A stretch of DNA of 64,000 bases from Burkholderia sp. L27(2015) (GTDB lineage: Bacteria; Pseudomonadota; Gammaproteobacteria; Burkholderiales; Burkholderiaceae), in assembly GCF_009765705.1 (NCBI RefSeq), contig NZ_LMUX01000017.1, forward strand, positions 517,516-581,515. The letters are read 5' to 3'. Below, piece by piece: positions 26,601 through 34,186 of the stretch. The stretch's first letter is position 1. Each line of letters starts with the position of its first letter. The notes under the pieces are model-generated. The model worked only from the letters and a program-made list of their open reading frames with translations, did no database searches and was not told where the DNA came from. The position numbers and the translations under genes were made by a program.

Positions 26601-26643
26601 TGGTGTCAGGCTTGACGTCGGCCTTGGTGTCGGATGGGTTCAT
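23614..26643 (-). CDS. FAD/Fe-S D-2-hydroxyacid dehydrogenase fusion, YdiJ-like
   Basis: This 1009-residue cytosolic or membrane-peripheral enzyme joins a GlcD-type FAD-binding half to a GlcF-type Fe-S half. Residues 1-50 are a low-complexity Lys/Pro/Gln/Ser tail. The FAD domain follows (about 80-300, with VPRGAGTSMCGQSV and GMIGNNSCGAHS), then the FAD-oxidase C domain with GHFGDGCIHARI. Two ferredoxin clusters come next, one from the region CVGMGKC to MCPSFKAT and one with CLACKGCKGDCP, and finally CCG domains (CCGRPLYD, CCGMAGAFGYH). YdiJ relatives oxidise D-2-hydroxyglutarate or D-lactate, passing electrons to quinone. ATG 26643 has GAGG upstream. It converges on the DUF4148 gene. Confidence 0.92.
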   Translation of the reverse strand: MNPSDTKADVKPDTTAATKPAIKPASQPTSQPASQPATKLPAKPGSNLNNMMLLRDRLARQTTAETRFDAATRAAYASEASNYRQVPIGVVIPRTVDDFVTTVRLCNEYDVPIVPRGAGTSMCGQSVNAAIVIDHSKYLNQVVSVDAARRVATVQPGVICDQLKAAAAKEGLTFGPDPATHTRCTLGGMIGNNSCGAHSVMAGKTVENIEQLEILTADGERFWVGPTDDATFAEHVQAGGRRAQIVTGLKALATKHADAIRQGFPTIKRRVSGYNLDQLLPENGFNIARALVGSEGTCVNVLHAKTRLITNPTHRLLVVLGFDNIFEAADSVPQLLPLEPIAMEGLDYGIIGGLKRLGLRLDDIAELPAGNAWLMVEFGATSDEEVRARAGRLVAATPELVGRPSMRLVEGPLMQRLWSIRETGASATSRSEDPDRPDPVVGWEDAAVEPAKLGSYLREFAALVERFGYRTNLYGHFGDGCIHARITFDLSSQLGLNDWRKFLEEAAKLVVKYGGSLSGEHGDGQAKGEFLHLMYTPELMQAFRDFKALWDPKGLLNPGKLIDAMPVDANLRLGPDYVRREAQTTFAFGGDAPAGGRADKHADGTAFAREIERCVGMGKCRSLEGGTMCPSFKATREELYSPRGRARLFFEMLRGEVLLEGRDDDAMKDSLDMCLACKGCKGDCPTHVDIPKYRSEFLSRYYRTHRRSLMDLSIAKLGDWLPLATRLSGPVNFLMGNRYARKAAKWFGLAPEVKFPQIASQTFRASAVAKRLIGRWPEQFDSGHVVVWTDTFNNGFSPAILEAAVRVVEASGRKAVVTRRHVCCGRPLYDSGLLSEARQNLVEILDILSPALAVDVPILVLEPSCLSVFRDELPSILPQDERAALLAKRVITIAEFAKSMNMAIPQADEVQIHAHCHQKACGGTAAEKALGANVLDTGCCGMAGAFGYHEKTAAVGARVGELELMPALARVAPSDTLVADGFSCRSQIKNLDGRRAQHLAEVLAAQLER

Positions 26644-27023
26644 CTGTGCGTCCTCTTTTGTCCTGCTCTGGGGCGGCTAATTACCGGGGAACTGGCCCAC
26701 ATCTTGCCCTTGATTCGTCAGGAAGCCAACATTTTGGCGGTGCATCCGCAGCGGCTCACTATTTCGGTCAGATCCACGTGTGTGTGGAATTTCTGCAGCA
26801 GCATTTCGCCGCAACGGAAAAGAAGGTCCTTGCCAGCCTCGCCTAGGCACTCACATTATGCGATTTTCTTCATAAGCCCTTCCAATTTTTTTAATGAATT
26901 GCGCTAATTCTAACTTCCTATACTGTAGCGCCGCGGGCTTATGCATTACCCTCAGAGTAGCGGTCTGTGCCCCATCCTGGCACCGGCCCGACCGCACCTC
27001 AGCACTTCAAAGGGAGTCACACC
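26644..27023. promoter_or_regulatory. 380-base divergent region, dehydrogenase / aldo-keto reductase
   Basis: No gene seen. GAATT-GCGCT-AATTC (26896-26910) is a short dyad within AATGAATTGCGCTAAT, which matches 15 of 16 bases at 23040-23055 ahead of the DUF4148 gene. TATACT at 26919-26924 is a fair -10 element for the reductase. Confidence 0.4.
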
Positions 27024-28004
27024 ATGAAATACGTGAAACTTGGCCGCACCGGCATCGACATCTCGCACCTATGTCTAGGCTGCATGAGTTATGGCGTGCC
27101 GGAGCGTGGCACCCATCCGTGGGTGCTCGACGATGCGCAGGCACGTCCCTTCATCAAGAAAGCACTCGATCTCGGCATCAACTTTTTCGACACGGCCAAC
27201 GTGTATTCCGACGGCACCAGCGAGGAAATCGTGGGCCGCGCGCTCAAGGATTTTGCGCGCCGCGATGAGATCGTGCTTGCGACCAAGGTGCACGGCCGCA
27301 TGCACAAGGGGCCTAACGGCGCCGGTTTGTCTCGCAAGGCGATCATGGCCGAGATCAATGCGAGCTTGCGGCGCCTGGGTACCGACTATGTCGACCTCTA
27401 TCAGATTCACCGTTGGGACTACGACACGCCCATCGAAGAAACCATGGAAGCGCTCCACGATGTGGTCAAAGCCGGCAAGGCACTCTACATTGGCGCATCG
27501 TCGATGTTTGCGTGGCAATTTTCCAAGGCGCTCCATGTTGCAAAAGACAACGGCTGGACCCGCTTCGTCACGATGCAGAATTACGTGAACCTGTTGTACC
27601 GTGAGGAAGAACGTGAAATGCTGCCGCTGTGCGAAAGCGAAGGCATAGGCGTGATTCCCTGGAGTCCTCTGGCTCGCGGCCGGCTGACCCGCGACTGGGA
27701 TACCGCCAGCGCGCGCGCCGAGACCGACGAATTTGGCCGTGGGCTCTACGCCGCAACCGAAGCCGCCGACCGCAAGATCGTCGAACGTGTCGCCGAAATT
27801 GCAGCCGCGCGTGGTGTACCGCGTGCACAGATAGCGCTGGCATGGGTGCTGCAAAAGCGGGCAATCACCGCGCCGATCGTCGGTGCGACCAAGCCCCAGC
27901 ACCTCGACGACGCGGTCGCGGCATTGTCTATCGAATTGAGCGCCGAGGAAATCGGCAAACTTGAAGAACTGTACGTGCCACATGCTGTTACGGGCTTTAA
28001 GTAA
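27024..28004 (+). CDS. aldo/keto reductase, YajO-like
   Basis: The 326-residue TIM-barrel NADPH reductase has catalytic residues visible as Asp and Tyr in NFFDTANVYSDGTSEEIVG, Lys in LATKVHGRM and His in LYQIHRWD. The VPWSPLARG-type cofactor loop (IPWSPLARGRLTRD) and the IVGATKPQHLDDAV end match the AKR11/YajO-YeaE group that reduces small aldehydes and sugars. AGGGAG lies ahead of ATG 27024, which is preferred to the GTG-type frame extending to 26967. The gene stands alone between a divergent dehydrogenase and the RND pump operon, with a perfect 17-base palindrome just after its end. Confidence 0.92.
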   Translation: MKYVKLGRTGIDISHLCLGCMSYGVPERGTHPWVLDDAQARPFIKKALDLGINFFDTANVYSDGTSEEIVGRALKDFARRDEIVLATKVHGRMHKGPNGAGLSRKAIMAEINASLRRLGTDYVDLYQIHRWDYDTPIEETMEALHDVVKAGKALYIGASSMFAWQFSKALHVAKDNGWTRFVTMQNYVNLLYREEEREMLPLCESEGIGVIPWSPLARGRLTRDWDTASARAETDEFGRGLYAATEAADRKIVERVAEIAAARGVPRAQIALAWVLQKRAITAPIVGATKPQHLDDAVAALSIELSAEEIGKLEELYVPHAVTGFK

Positions 28005-28044
28005 TCAGAGCATATGCACATATAATGACCCGCGATGCTGGAAT

Positions 28045-28061
28045 CAGCTTACAGGCTGTAA
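28045..28061. promoter_or_regulatory. 17-base palindrome GCTTACAG-G-CTGTAAGC
   Basis: Two perfect 8-base arms are separated by one base, 234 bases ahead of the RND permease start and 41 bases after the reductase gene. The size and symmetry suit a TetR/MarR-type operator, or less likely a factor-dependent terminator, since no T run follows. Confidence 0.5.
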
Positions 28062-28127
28062 GCCCGAGCAAGCCCGAATTCACCAGCCTGAAAACGATTC
28101 CAGTAACACCGGGTAATTCTTGGTAAG

Positions 28128-28157
28128 ACGACAATAATGTTTTTTGCCTATTGTCGT
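28128..28157. promoter_or_regulatory. inverted repeat ACGACAATA-N12-TATTGTCGT upstream of RND operon
   Basis: Two perfect 9-base arms (28128-28136 and 28149-28157) flank a T-rich 12-base loop about 140 bases ahead of the permease start. It could be an operator or an RNA hairpin in the leader. Confidence 0.5.
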
Positions 28158-28294
28158 TTCACAATATTTATTCTCGCTCTACTATCACGATCCGGTGGAT
28201 CGACAAGCCTGTGCTCCGAGCAAGGAGCGCGCCAGGCTAGGTCGGGATCGCGGGGATTGGTTCGTCACGCAACGCTCAACTTTCTGGAAATCGC

Positions 28295-31200
28295 ATGCTC
28301 GGCATAGTTCGCGTCGCACTGAAGCGGCCCTATACGTTCGTCGTACTCGCGCTACTCGTGCTTATCGTCGGACCGCTCGCGGCAATACGTACCCCGACCG
28401 ATATTTTCCCCGATATCCGCATCCCGGTCATCAGCGTGGTGTGGCAATACACCGGGCTGCCGCCCGATCAGATGGCGGGGCGCATCACCTCGCCGTTCGA
28501 ACGCACGCTCACCACCACGGTCAACGACGTCCAGCACACCGAAGCGGAATCGATCGGCGGCTTCGGCATCATCAAGATTTTCTTCCAGCCCGGCGTCAAT
28601 ATCAGTAACGCCAACGCGCAGGTGACCGCTGTCTCGCAGACCCTGCTCAAGCAGCTGCCGCCCGGCGCCACCCCGCCGCTGATACTGAACTACAACGCGT
28701 CGACCGTACCTATCATCCAGCTTGCATTGTCGGGCAACGGACTCTCCGAGCAGCAATTGGGCGACATTGGGCTTAACGCGCTGCGCCCATTCCTGACGAC
28801 CGTCGCCGGCGCGTCGATCCCCTACCCGTTCGGCGGCAAAAGCCGCCAGGTGCAGATCGACATCAATCCTTCGGCACTGCAGGCATACGGCTTGTCTGCC
28901 CAGGATGTGGCCAATGCACTCGCGGGGCAGAACCTGATCACACCGATCGGCACGCAAAAGATCGGCTCGTACGAATACACGATGCAGTTGAACAATGCAC
29001 CGTCCGAACTCCAGTCGCTGAGCAATCTGCCGATCAAGACCGTGAACGGCACGAACGTGTACATCCGCGATGTGGCGACGGTACGTGACGGTTCACCGCC
29101 GCAGACCAACATCGTGCACGTGGACGGCAACCGCTCGGTACTGCTGACCGTGCTCAAGAACGGCGCGGACTCCACGCTCGGGATCATCAGCGGTATCAAG
29201 CAGCAGGTTGCCTCGGCGCGCAATTCGCTGCCCACCAATCTGCACATCGACCCAATCGGCGATCAGTCGCTGTTCGTGCGTGCAGCGATCAGCGGTGTCG
29301 CGCGCGAGGGCATCATCGCTGCGGCGCTGACCAGCCTGATGATCCTGCTGTTTCTCGGCAGTTGGCGCTCGACGATAATTATCGCGACCTCGATTCCGCT
29401 CGCGATCCTGGGTTCGATCATCACGCTCTCGGCGCTCGGCGAGACCCTGAACATCATGACGCTCGGCGGCCTCGCGCTCGCGGTCGGGATTCTCGTGGAC
29501 GACGCCACCGTCACCATTGAGAACATCAACTGGCACCTCGAGCACGGCAAGGAAGTCGAGACCGCGATTCTCGACGGTGCCGCGCAGATCGTTACACCCG
29601 CCTTCGTTTCGCTGCTGTGTATCTGTATCGTGTTCGTGCCGATGTTCTTCCTCGATGGCGTGGCACGCTTCCTGTTCGTGCCGATGGCCGAGGCGGTGAT
29701 GTTTGCCATGATCTCGTCGTTCATCCTGTCGCGTACGCTGGTGCCGACCATGGCCAAGTACCTGCTCAAGCAGCACGTGCATGTCGATCCGCAAACCGCA
29801 CCGCGCTCACGCAATCCGCTGGTGCGTTTCCAGCGCGCGTTCGAGGCGCGTTTCGAGCGCGTGCGCGCCGGCTATCACGGCCTGCTCGAACTCGCGCTGC
29901 AAACCCGCAACCGGACTCGTTTCATCAGCGGCTTCCTCGGTTTCATCGTGGTGTCGTTTGCGCTGGTGCCGTTCCTCGGCCGCAATTTCTTCCCTGACGT
30001 GGACGCCGGCCAGATCCTGATGCATGCTCGCGCACCGGTCGGTTTGCGCGTCGAACAGACCACGCAGATTTTCGCCGCGATCGAGCGCGATATCCGACAG
30101 GTCATTCCGCCCGATGAAATGGGCACGATGGTCGACAACATCGGCCTGTCGGTCAGCGGTATCAACACCGCTTACAACAATACCGGCACGATCGGTTCCT
30201 CAGACGGCGACGTACAGATTTCGCTCAAGGAGGACCATCGCCCGACCGCCGAATACGTGCGCGAATTGCGCGAACGCCTGCCGCGCGATTTCCCGGGCGT
30301 AACGTTCTCATTCCCACCGGCGGACATCATCAGCCAGATTCTCAACTTCGGCTCGCCGGCGCCGATCGATTTGCAGGTACGCGGCAATAATCTGCCGGCC
30401 AACTTCGCGTATGCCGATTTGCTGCTGCGCGATATTCGCCGCATACCGGGCGTGGCCGATGCCCGTATCGCCCAATCGCAGGAAAATCCGGGCTTCCAGA
30501 TCGATGTCGATCGTACCCGCGCGCAGTTGCTCGGCCTCACCGAGCGCGACGTCACCAACAGCCTCGTGGTCAACCTGGCCGGCTCCAGCCAGGTGGCGCC
30601 GACCTACTGGCTGAACCCGGCCAATGGCATTTCCTATCCGATCGTGATGCAGACGCCGCAATATCAGTTGGCTTCGCTGGGCTCACTGAACAACCTGCCG
30701 ATCAGCGCAAGCGGCGGCGGCGCCGCCGGCGGCAATGCCCAGATACTCGGCGGTCTCGCCACCGTGAAACGCTTCGGCAGCAACGCGGTGGTCAGCCAGT
30801 ACAACATCCAGCCGATGGTCGAGATTTTCGCCACGACGCAGGGCCGCGATCTGGGCGCCGTGTCGGCCGATATCAACAAGGTACTTGCGGCCCATGCGAG
30901 TACGCTGCCACGCGGCACCACCACCGCGCTGCTGGGCCAGGTGCAGACCATGAACAGCGCGTTCACCGGCATGCTGCTCGGACTGCTCGGCGCAGTGGTG
31001 CTGATCTACCTGCTGATCGTAGTGAACTTCCAGTCGTGGGCCGATCCGTTCGTGATCGTCACCGCGCTGCCCGCAGCACTCGCCGGCATCGTCTGGATGC
31101 TATTCGCGACACACACCACGATGTCGGTGCCGGCGCTGACCGGCGCGATCATGTGCATGGGTGTGGCAACCGCGAATGCGATTCTGGTGGTGAGCTTTTG

Positions 31201-31504
31201 CCGCGAACGCTTGGCCGTGCACGGCGACGCCGTGAAAGCGGCCGCCGAGGCCGGCTTCACACGCTTTCGCCCGGTGTTGATGACGGCTCTATCGATGATC
31301 ATCGGTATGGCGCCGATGGCACTCGCACTCGGCGAAGGTGGCGAACAAAACGCGCCGCTTGGCCGTGCCGTGATCGGCGGCTTGATATTCGCTACTGTCG
31401 CAACGCTGTTTTTTGTTCCGGTAGTGTTCAGCATTATCCATTCACGTTCCGGCAAGTCGTCTGCGCCGGCTGCAGTTCCCGGAGAACCCGCTCATGTCGT
31501 CTGA
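28295..31504 (+). CDS. RND efflux pump permease
   Basis: The 1069-residue inner-membrane pump has 12 TM helices and two large periplasmic loops, the AcrB architecture. TM4 carries the paired proton-relay acids Asp402-Asp403 (GILVDDATVTIEN). The TM10 position that is Lys940 in AcrB is Ala960 here (GVATANAILVV), a feature of a distinct RND branch, so the proton relay must differ from AcrB. IFPDIRIPVISVVWQYTGL near the start is typical of this branch. It is the first gene of a permease-adaptor-channel operon, overlapping the adaptor by 11 bases. Substrates unknown; drugs or solvents are likely. Confidence 0.93.
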   Translation: MLGIVRVALKRPYTFVVLALLVLIVGPLAAIRTPTDIFPDIRIPVISVVWQYTGLPPDQMAGRITSPFERTLTTTVNDVQHTEAESIGGFGIIKIFFQPGVNISNANAQVTAVSQTLLKQLPPGATPPLILNYNASTVPIIQLALSGNGLSEQQLGDIGLNALRPFLTTVAGASIPYPFGGKSRQVQIDINPSALQAYGLSAQDVANALAGQNLITPIGTQKIGSYEYTMQLNNAPSELQSLSNLPIKTVNGTNVYIRDVATVRDGSPPQTNIVHVDGNRSVLLTVLKNGADSTLGIISGIKQQVASARNSLPTNLHIDPIGDQSLFVRAAISGVAREGIIAAALTSLMILLFLGSWRSTIIIATSIPLAILGSIITLSALGETLNIMTLGGLALAVGILVDDATVTIENINWHLEHGKEVETAILDGAAQIVTPAFVSLLCICIVFVPMFFLDGVARFLFVPMAEAVMFAMISSFILSRTLVPTMAKYLLKQHVHVDPQTAPRSRNPLVRFQRAFEARFERVRAGYHGLLELALQTRNRTRFISGFLGFIVVSFALVPFLGRNFFPDVDAGQILMHARAPVGLRVEQTTQIFAAIERDIRQVIPPDEMGTMVDNIGLSVSGINTAYNNTGTIGSSDGDVQISLKEDHRPTAEYVRELRERLPRDFPGVTFSFPPADIISQILNFGSPAPIDLQVRGNNLPANFAYADLLLRDIRRIPGVADARIAQSQENPGFQIDVDRTRAQLLGLTERDVTNSLVVNLAGSSQVAPTYWLNPANGISYPIVMQTPQYQLASLGSLNNLPISASGGGAAGGNAQILGGLATVKRFGSNAVVSQYNIQPMVEIFATTQGRDLGAVSADINKVLAAHASTLPRGTTTALLGQVQTMNSAFTGMLLGLLGAVVLIYLLIVVNFQSWADPFVIVTALPAALAGIVWMLFATHTTMSVPALTGAIMCMGVATANAILVVSFCRERLAVHGDAVKAAAEAGFTRFRPVLMTALSMIIGMAPMALALGEGGEQNAPLGRAVIGGLIFATVATLFFVPVVFSIIHSRSGKSSAPAAVPGEPAHVV

Positions 31505-32681
31505 ACCCATGTTGCCCGTTGCGGCGCCCAGTCGCCGCCTGCGTGTTGCAGGCATCGTAGGCGGTGTGGCCGCCATCCTGATCGTGGCGGCAGGCATCGC
31601 CACGCGTGCCGCCGACAACCGGCAACTGCGCACCTGGACCGATGCGCAAGCCGAGCCCACCGCCCAAGTCTCGACACCGCAGCGCGCGGCCAACGGCGCG
31701 ACGCTCCAGTTGCCCGGCCGCCTCGAAGCCTTCTCGCGCGCGCCGCAATTCGCGCGCGTCAGCGGCTACCTGAAGTCGTGGCGTGTCGATATCGGTGCTC
31801 ACGTGAAGGCCGGCGAATTGATGGCCGAAATCGAAACGCCGGATCTGGACCAGCAATTGCTGCAAGCCCGTGGCGATCTGGCCAGCGCCCAAGCCAACTC
31901 GTCGCTTGCCGAATCGACCGCGAAACGCTGGCAGTCGATGCTGGCTTCCGATTCGGTGTCGCGTCAGGAAGTCGACGAACGCACCGCCGATTACACCGCC
32001 AAGCAGGCGCTCGTGCAGGCCGCCAAAGCCAACGTCGACCGGCTGGTTGCGACCAAGGGCTTCGCACGCATCGTCGCGCCGTTCGACGGTGTGGTCACGG
32101 CACGCGAAACCGATGTGGGCGCGTTGATCAATGCCGGCAGCGGCACCGGCAGCGGCCCGGAGCTGTTCGTGGTCTCGGATGTGAACAAGCTGCGCGTGTA
32201 TGTGCAGGTTCCGCAAACCTATGCGCCGACGATCCGCCCGGGCGCCACCGCGCAACTGAGCGTGCCGGAATATCCGGGGCGTAGTTTCCCGGCCACGGTA
32301 ACGGCGCTGGCGGACTCGATTAACGCCGCTTCCGGTACGACGCTGGTGCAACTACTGGTCGATAATTCCACCGGCAAGCTGCTGCCCGGTGGTTTTGCCG
32401 ACGTGCGCTTCACCCTGCCGGTCAACCAGCAGGCGCTGCGCGTGCCGGCCAGCTCACTGGTGTTCGATCAGAACGGTCTGCGCATCGCGACGGTCGGCCA
32501 GGACGATCGCGTTACGTTCAAATCGGTGACCATTTCCCACGATTTCGGTGAGACCGTGGAAATCGGCTCAGGGCTAACGCCTGAAGATCGCATCATCAAC
32601 AATCCGCCCGATGGCCTGAACGATGGCGACCGCGTGCGGGTTGCCGCGGCTGCCAGCAATGGGGCGAAGCCTCATGCGTAG
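31494..32681 (+). CDS. RND periplasmic adaptor (membrane fusion protein)
   Basis: The 395-residue adaptor has a TM anchor (about 18-36). The lipoyl half-motifs (VSGYLKSWRVDIGAHVKAGELMA and FARIVAPFDGVVTARETDVG) flank a coiled-coil hairpin (about 120-180), followed by beta-barrel and membrane-proximal domains (TPEDRIINNPPDGLNDGDRV). It links the permease to the outer-membrane channel. The start overlaps the permease end, and its stop overlaps the channel start by eight bases, so the three proteins are translationally coupled. Confidence 0.92.
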   Translation: MSSEPMLPVAAPSRRLRVAGIVGGVAAILIVAAGIATRAADNRQLRTWTDAQAEPTAQVSTPQRAANGATLQLPGRLEAFSRAPQFARVSGYLKSWRVDIGAHVKAGELMAEIETPDLDQQLLQARGDLASAQANSSLAESTAKRWQSMLASDSVSRQEVDERTADYTAKQALVQAAKANVDRLVATKGFARIVAPFDGVVTARETDVGALINAGSGTGSGPELFVVSDVNKLRVYVQVPQTYAPTIRPGATAQLSVPEYPGRSFPATVTALADSINAASGTTLVQLLVDNSTGKLLPGGFADVRFTLPVNQQALRVPASSLVFDQNGLRIATVGQDDRVTFKSVTISHDFGETVEIGSGLTPEDRIINNPPDGLNDGDRVRVAAAASNGAKPHA

Positions 32682-34176
32682 TCGCTCGATTCCCGTGCTG
32701 CTGGCAGCAGCACTTGGGGTCGCCGGATGTTCGCTGGCGCCCGACTATCATGTGCCACCTGCGCCGATCGCCAGCGCGTACCAAACCACCGCACCGTGGG
32801 GCGCCGCGCAGCCGTCCGATCAATTGCCGCGTGACGGATGGTGGCAAGCCTATCGGGACCCCGAACTCGACGACCTGCAAAAACGCCTGCTCGCCAATAA
32901 TGCCGACCTGAGCGCCGCGCTCGCGCACTATCAACAAGCACGCGCGTTTGTCGATGCGGCGAGCGCCAGCCTGTTCCCGACGTTGAGCGCAATCGCCAAT
33001 CCGCAAAGCGATCGCGAATCCAATACACGGCCGCTGCGTAGTGCAACCGGGCCGAGTACTTACAACTCGGTCACGCTGGGCGGCGAACTGGACTATGAGG
33101 TGGACTTGTGGGGCCGCGTGCGCGACAGCGTAGCCGCCAGCAAGGACGAAGCGCAAGCGACCCAGGCCGATCTGGCCTCGGTGCAGCTCAGCCTGCAGAC
33201 GCAATTGACCGACAGCTATGTGCAGTTGCGCGGGTTCGATCAGCAGGACGCCCTGCTGAACCAAACCATCGCGGCGTTCGGCCGGGCGCTGGAACTCACG
33301 CAGTCGCTGCATACCGGCGGCATCGTGTCGGAGCTCGACGTGGCGCGCGCACGCACGCAGTTGGCGTCGGCCCGTTCGCTGTTGTCGCAAACCGTGGCGC
33401 AACGATCGCTGACCGAGCATGCGATCGCGGTTTTGGTCGGGGCATCGGCATCGCAATTCAGTCTGCCGGCGCAGACGGCTTCGTTCACGTTGCCTGTTAC
33501 ACCGGTAGGCGTGCCGTCCACATTACTGCAACGCCGACCCGACATCGCGGCCGCGGAGCGCCGTACCGCAGCGGGCAATGCCAAGATAGGCGTGGCACGC
33601 ACCGCCTACTTCCCGTCGCTCACACTCAGTGTGCAAGGCGGCGATCAAAGCAGCACGTATGAGGATTTGCTGGGCGCGTCCAACCTGTTTTGGGCGGCCG
33701 GTCCGATACTGGCGGGCTATATTTTCGATGGTGGCCGACGCGCGGCTGGCGTGGCCTCCGCCAAAGCGGCAGAGAATGAAGCCGGAGCGCGTTATCGCAG
33801 CGTGGTGTTGAATGCATTTCAGCAGGTCGAGGACAACCTGACGTTGTTGACCGATCTGGGCACCGCGTTAGGTGACCAGCGCGACGCCGCCAATGCGGCG
33901 CAGCAAGCGCTCGATCTGGCGCTGGACCGGTATCGCCATGGCGCCGTCGGCTATCTCGACGTAGTACAGGCGCAAACCGCCTGGCTCGACGCTCAGCGCA
34001 GCGTGCTGGATTTGCAGACGCGTCAACTTCGCGCCGACGTGCAGTTGGTCCGGGCCTTGGGCGGAGGCTGGTCGAGCGACCAGCTCGCCGATGCTCCGCC
34101 GGCAGCATCGTTGCAGTCTGCGCAGTCCACGGCGCCGTTGCCACCCCAGCCGACCCAGCCGCAGCAAGGTGGTTAG
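32674..34176 (+). CDS. RND outer-membrane factor lipoprotein, OprM/NodT type
   Basis: The 500-residue channel protein has a lipoprotein signal (LLAAALGVAGCSLAPDY; lipidated Cys at about 19). Two OEP repeats follow (GGELDYEVDLWGRVRDSVAASKDE, LLQRRPDIAAAERR, FDGGRRAAGVASAKAAENEAGARYRSVVL split over the helices) that form the alpha-barrel tunnel. A Gln/Pro-rich tail ends it. ATG 32674 is chosen because the lipoprotein signal starts there; the frame upstream overlaps the adaptor. It converges on paoC, ten bases away. Confidence 0.92.
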   Translation: MRSRSIPVLLAAALGVAGCSLAPDYHVPPAPIASAYQTTAPWGAAQPSDQLPRDGWWQAYRDPELDDLQKRLLANNADLSAALAHYQQARAFVDAASASLFPTLSAIANPQSDRESNTRPLRSATGPSTYNSVTLGGELDYEVDLWGRVRDSVAASKDEAQATQADLASVQLSLQTQLTDSYVQLRGFDQQDALLNQTIAAFGRALELTQSLHTGGIVSELDVARARTQLASARSLLSQTVAQRSLTEHAIAVLVGASASQFSLPAQTASFTLPVTPVGVPSTLLQRRPDIAAAERRTAAGNAKIGVARTAYFPSLTLSVQGGDQSSTYEDLLGASNLFWAAGPILAGYIFDGGRRAAGVASAKAAENEAGARYRSVVLNAFQQVEDNLTLLTDLGTALGDQRDAANAAQQALDLALDRYRHGAVGYLDVVQAQTAWLDAQRSVLDLQTRQLRADVQLVRALGGGWSSDQLADAPPAASLQSAQSTAPLPPQPTQPQQGG

Positions 34177-34186
34177 GACTGAGCGA

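Noticed and set aside
28128-28157. Rho-independent terminator for the aldo/keto reductase gene
   Set aside because: A good stem, but the T run is in the loop rather than after the stem; listed as regulatory instead.
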